This document shows positions 63,336 to 64,000 of a DNA stretch of 64,000 nt, one piece after another. The notes beneath the pieces were generated by a model, which saw only the letters and a list, made by a program, of their open reading frames with translations, was not told where the DNA came from and made no database searches. Positions within the stretch are counted from its first letter, which is position 1; every line of letters starts with the position of its first letter. Both the position numbers and the translations under genes were made by a program. Origin of the DNA: Lachnospiraceae bacterium (lineage in GTDB: Bacteria; Bacillota; Clostridia; Lachnospirales; Lachnospiraceae); assembly GCA_902363445.1 (NCBI GenBank), contig CABJAB010000003.1, positions 62,001 to 126,000 of the forward strand, in the 5' to 3' direction.

Positions 63336-64000
63336 TTATTCTTTGCTGTTGTAGGGTTTTACTGTATATGCCTGCTTCGCGAGTCCCTCTCTCCGAAGCA
63401 TCCTGCAGGTTCTGTCCGCCGTTTCCTTTTCATCAAAGATTCCGAATACCGTCGGCCCGCTCCCGCTCATCAGAGCCATCCTGGCACCCGCATCCATCAT
63501 GATGTCTTTGAGCTTCTGTACCTGGGGGTACGCCGGTATCGTCACCGTCTCCAGCACATTTCCCATACAAGCCGCAACTTCATTCAGATCCTTCTTTTCC
63601 AGCGCCTTTATCATACCGTCCAGATTCGGATGAAAGGGGAGGATGTCCGCTTTCAGATTCCCGTAAACAAATCGTGTAGACACACTGACCGGCGGCTTAG
63701 CCAGAAGTATAAAGCAATCCGGCATGGGAGGCAGGCGCCGCAGTTTTTCTCCAATCCCCTCTGCCAGAGCAGTCCCTCTCATGACGCAGTAAGGAACGTC
63801 TGCTCCAAGATTCACTCCGCGCTCCATAAGAGCCTTTCTGGAAAGTCCCAGATGAAACATCTTATTCACTCCGACCAATACCGCCGCCGCATCGCTGCTA
63901 CCTCCGCCCATCCCCGCCGCCACAGGTATCCTCTTGTGGAGGCTAATGGACAGCCCCTCTTTCACTCCGAATTCTTTCATTAACATATCCGCGGCCCGAT
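63336..64000 (-). CDS. ispE: 4-diphosphocytidyl-2-C-methyl-D-erythritol kinase (partial, N-terminus outside window)
   Basis: GHMP kinase of the MEP isoprenoid pathway. The visible 221 codons hold the ATP loop IPVAAGMGGGSSDAAAVL, LGADVPYC, and the C-terminal LMSGSGPTVFGIF. The first about 80 residues lie beyond the window edge. It starts the unit ispE-gntR-small protein. Confidence 0.95.
   Translation of the reverse strand, partial: RAADMLMKEFGVKEGLSISLHKRIPVAAGMGGGSSDAAAVLVGVNKMFHLGLSRKALMERGVNLGADVPYCVMRGTALAEGIGEKLRRLPPMPDCFILLAKPPVSVSTRFVYGNLKADILPFHPNLDGMIKALEKKDLNEVAACMGNVLETVTIPAYPQVQKLKDIMMDAGARMALMSGSGPTVFGIFDEKETADRTCRMLRREGLAKQAYTVKPYNSKE

Overview
The window looks like the chromosome of an endospore-forming, gut-type Clostridium relative, most likely Lachnospiraceae. 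The evidence is a spoIIR gene, a str operon (rpsL-rpsG-fusA-tuf) with clostridial spacing, AGGAGG-type ribosome binding sites before almost every gene, many Liv-type ABC systems and moderate GC. I see no rRNA, tRNA, CRISPR array, insertion sequence or phage gene. Species cannot be fixed from the sequence alone.

Layout. (1) 1-17.3 kb is a carboxylate or sugar-acid catabolic island. It holds a complete branched-chain-type (Liv/HAAT) ABC importer, three D-2-hydroxyacid dehydrogenases, an SDR, two HpaI-type aldolases (one with altered catalytic positions), a type-I glycerate kinase, a DapA-family lyase, a shikimate-dehydrogenase-like protein, an Fe-S aldo/keto reductase and two paralogous ~400-residue cupin-like proteins. 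The likely outflow is pyruvate plus glycerate/phosphoglycerate. A TTGTG...CACAA palindrome recurs about 75 bp upstream of predicted -10 boxes in three transcription units. (2) 17.3-21.0 kb is an AT-rich cassette (lipoprotein, two membrane proteins, ABC ATPase) preceded by a perfect 46-bp palindrome. (3) 21.1-32.5 kb holds a CdaR-type regulator with an AEC permease, a methyltransferase, an overlapping MarR-M50 protease-phospholipase D operon, and a divergent amino-acid cluster (threonine aldolase and YheO-type regulator against M24 peptidase and threonine-synthase-like enzyme), then an RluA enzyme. (4) 32.6-36.0 kb is a beta-glucoside PTS with 6-phospho-beta-glucosidase. (5) 36.3-48.5 kb is mostly core genome: a zinc-ribbon/repeat membrane protein, tuf, fusA, rpsG, rpsL, a pseudouridine synthase, murI, ddl and spoIIR. 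(6) 48.5-61.9 kb is a second accessory island. It has a cysteine-desulfidase-like/URO-D-like pair, a LacI regulator, an RraA-family aldolase, and a nine-gene operon coding for a second complete Liv-type importer followed by an amidohydrolase, a KDPG aldolase fused to a VOC domain, a KDG-type kinase and an SDR. (7) 62.4-64 kb holds a small acidic protein, a GntR/FCD regulator and the 3' part of ispE.

How the genes work together. Both Liv-type importers sit in operons or divergons with sugar-acid enzymes rather than amino-acid enzymes, so I infer that they import carboxylates or sugar acids. The second island channels its substrate through 2-keto-3-deoxygluconate, which is phosphorylated and then cleaved to pyruvate and glyceraldehyde-3-phosphate. 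Its promoter region carries one exact and two near matches to the LacI/CcpA-type cre consensus. The first island appears to use aldol cleavage followed by reduction to glycerate and phosphorylation. All functional statements come from motifs and context read by eye; no database search was run.
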